DNA from: an uncultured Marmoricola sp.
Lineage (GTDB): Bacteria; Actinomycetota; Actinomycetes; Propionibacteriales; Nocardioidaceae
DNA length: 14,264 bases
Direction: 5' to 3'
Assembly (NCBI RefSeq): GCF_943913695.1
Contig: NZ_CALTZE010000099.1
Location: 1 to 14,264, forward strand
Shown: one piece after another, positions 12,657 through 14,264 of the stretch
How positions within the stretch are numbered: position 1 is the stretch's first letter
Layout of the letters: the number at the start of each line of letters is the position of its first letter
The notes under the pieces: generated by a model
Seen by the model: only the letters and a program-made list of their open reading frames with translations
What the model was told of the DNA's origin: nothing
Database searches by the model: none
Made by a program: the position numbers and the translations under genes

Positions 12657-14264
12657 ATGGCGGCCAAGCACGGATCCGAGACGTTCTTCATCGAGGGCGA
12701 GGGGGTGCTCACCACCCAGGTGGGCGGTCGCAGCGGCGACGGCGGCGACCCGCTCAACGACACCGCGAGCCCCAGACCGGTCGCGCCGCGCGCGCTGCGC
12801 GCCGGCGAGGTGCCGCCCTTCCGCTTCTCCCGGATGGGCCCCAAGGGCCAGCCGCTGCGGCTGCCGCTGGCGCGCAAGCTCGCCACCGCGATGACGGTGG
12901 GCGGCGGTGGCACCGGCGGCGGGGTGCCCGCGGGCTACACCTATCTCGGCCAGTTCGTCGACCACGACCTCACCCTCGACGCCTCGGCGCTGATGACCAG
13001 CGGCGAGGTCGACCCGGCGACGCTGCTCAGCGGCCGCTCGCCCTCCCTCGACCTCGACAGCCTCTACGGCGCGGGGCCGGGCAGCGAGGGATCCGCCGGG
13101 TTCTACGCCGCCGACGGGCTGCACCTGCTCGTCGGCGACACCCAGCGCGAGGGCAACCTCGCCTCCAAGGCCGGCCACGACCTGCCGCGCGTCGGCACGG
13201 GGCCGGCCGCCAAGGCGCGGCGCGCCAACATCCCCGACCACCGCAACGACGAGAACCTCGCCGTCGGCCAGACCCACCTGGCCTTCATCCACCTGCACAA
13301 CAAGGTGCTCGACCGGCTCCCGGCGAGCATCCCCGCCTCGGCCCGTTTCCGTCGCGCGCGGCGGCGTACGACGCTGCACTACCAGTGGCTGGTGCGTCAC
13401 GACTACCTGCCGCGCATCTGCGACCCGGCCGTGCTCGACGACGTCTGGGACGACGGCCGCAAGGTCTTCGAGGCGACCGCGTCCCCGCTCGCCGTACCGA
13501 CGATGCCGGTGGAGTTCTCCGTGGCGGCCTTCCGGATGGGCCACAGCATGATCCGCCAGGACTACAACTGGAACGCCGTCTTCTCCGGCACCGCCGGCTC
13601 GCTCGACCTGCTCTTCTTCTTCTCCTCCACCGGCGGCGACCTCGGCGGCAACAAGCGGCTGGTGAGCAGCTGGATCGTCGACTGGCGCCGGATGTATGAC
13701 TTCCCCGCCGCCGGCAAGCCCGCGCTGGCAGCCCCCGACAGCGGCGTCAACCGCGCCATGCGCATCGACACCCGGCTCACCGACCCGCTGTCCTTCCTGC
13801 CGCCCGGCACCTTCGGGGGCGACGAGACGACACCGCCAATGCAGCACAACCTGGCCTTCCGCAACCTGGTGCGCGGCAGCCTCGTGCGGCTGCCCAGCGG
13901 CCAGCAGATGGTCAACCTGCTCCGCGGCAAGGGCGTCGCGGTCACGGCGCTGACCCGCAAGCAGATCCTGGAGGGCAAGAACGGCGCCAAGCTCGACCAC
14001 CTCACCGCCGCCGAGCGCGACGCCGTCGTCGCGCGTACGCCGCTGTGGTTCTACGTGCTGCGCGAGGCCGAGCTCAACGGCGGCGTCCTCACCGGCGTCG
14101 GCGCCCGCATCCTCGCCGAGACCTTCCACCGCGCCATCGAGGGCAGCCGCACCAGCATCGTCCGCGAGCCCGCCTGGCGCCCCGACCTCGGCCCCCGCAA
14201 GGGCACCTTCGAGATGACCGACCTGCTCCAGTTCGCCTTCGGCAGCACCAAGACCGCCCTCGCC
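12657..14264 (+). CDS. Animal-type heme peroxidase family protein (3'-truncated by window edge)
   Basis: Bacterial member of the peroxidase-cyclooxygenase (animal heme peroxidase) superfamily, which uses hydrogen peroxide to oxidise halides or organic substrates; 536 codons visible and still open at the window end. ATG 12657 follows a strong purine-rich site (GGGAGAGGGGG) about 4-6 bases upstream. No signal peptide is seen at the N-terminus. The distal-side motif YLGQFVDHDLTLD carries the Gln-x-x-Asp-His arrangement (H103), with calcium-site residues following. The proximal His is H296 in AFRMGHSMIRQDYNWN. At the position aligned with the distal catalytic Arg of myeloperoxidase (LLREHNR) this protein has AFIHLHNK, with H212 replacing Arg. 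YQWLVRHDYLPRI and the later LREAELNGG segment fit the helical core. The long antisense open frame across this gene is a codon-bias artefact. The C-terminus, and any secretion or repeat domain there, lies beyond the window. Confidence 0.9.
   Translation, partial: MAAKHGSETFFIEGEGVLTTQVGGRSGDGGDPLNDTASPRPVAPRALRAGEVPPFRFSRMGPKGQPLRLPLARKLATAMTVGGGGTGGGVPAGYTYLGQFVDHDLTLDASALMTSGEVDPATLLSGRSPSLDLDSLYGAGPGSEGSAGFYAADGLHLLVGDTQREGNLASKAGHDLPRVGTGPAAKARRANIPDHRNDENLAVGQTHLAFIHLHNKVLDRLPASIPASARFRRARRRTTLHYQWLVRHDYLPRICDPAVLDDVWDDGRKVFEATASPLAVPTMPVEFSVAAFRMGHSMIRQDYNWNAVFSGTAGSLDLLFFFSSTGGDLGGNKRLVSSWIVDWRRMYDFPAAGKPALAAPDSGVNRAMRIDTRLTDPLSFLPPGTFGGDETTPPMQHNLAFRNLVRGSLVRLPSGQQMVNLLRGKGVAVTALTRKQILEGKNGAKLDHLTAAERDAVVARTPLWFYVLREAELNGGVLTGVGARILAETFHRAIEGSRTSIVREPAWRPDLGPRKGTFEMTDLLQFAFGSTKTALA

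Noticed and set aside
12513..14129. 538-codon antisense open frame across the heme peroxidase
   Set aside because: The sense strand encodes recognisable peroxidase motifs throughout; the antisense product has no family features.

Overview
The window reads as chromosomal DNA from a high-GC actinobacterium, with strongly G/C-ending codons throughout and almost no intergenic space. The overall look and gene content suggest a Nocardioides-like organism, but that is an inference: no rRNA or other phylogenetic marker is present. I see no mobile elements, tRNAs, rRNAs or CRISPR arrays. Composition is even from end to end, so nothing marks a recent island.

Layout. (1) 1-1176: an NhaA-type Na+/H+ antiporter missing only its first few codons. 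Twenty bases later, 1197-3488 encodes a trehalose synthase (maltose/trehalose interconversion) of the GH13 type known from Pseudomonas stutzeri. (2) 3489-3531: a short convergent gap holding a GC-rich hairpin. (3) 3532-4725, minus strand: a ROK-family sugar-responsive repressor, divergent from (4) zwf-edd-eda at 4832-8813, a tightly packed Entner-Doudoroff operon. The ~106 bp between ROK and zwf is the only AT-rich regulatory space in the window. It carries a 21-bp-spaced direct repeat and a candidate leaderless promoter for zwf. (5) 8819-9660: a homocysteine S-methyltransferase gene following eda by 5 bp and broken by a frameshift. (6) 9804-10988: an MFS transporter whose conserved N-terminus has no usable start codon, translationally coupled (ATGA) to (7) a YtcJ-type amidohydrolase at 10985-12586. 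(8) 12657-end: an animal-type heme peroxidase running off the window.

How the genes work together. G6PDH (zwf), 6-phosphogluconate dehydratase (edd) and KDPG aldolase (eda) take glucose-6-phosphate to pyruvate plus glyceraldehyde-3-phosphate. The lactonase (pgl) step is not encoded here. The divergent ROK protein is the obvious candidate regulator. Trehalose synthase next door could supply or store glucose units, but its functional link to the operon is only positional. The transporter/amidohydrolase pair probably shares a substrate that cannot be named from sequence.

The most unusual points are two lesions in adjacent genes within about 400 bp (mmuM frameshift and MFS start), the operator-like repeats before zwf, a 4 x 12-bp minisatellite at the edd 3' end, and a heme peroxidase with His where the family's distal Arg is expected. 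No clearly new biological system was found; most of the window is recognisable metabolism.
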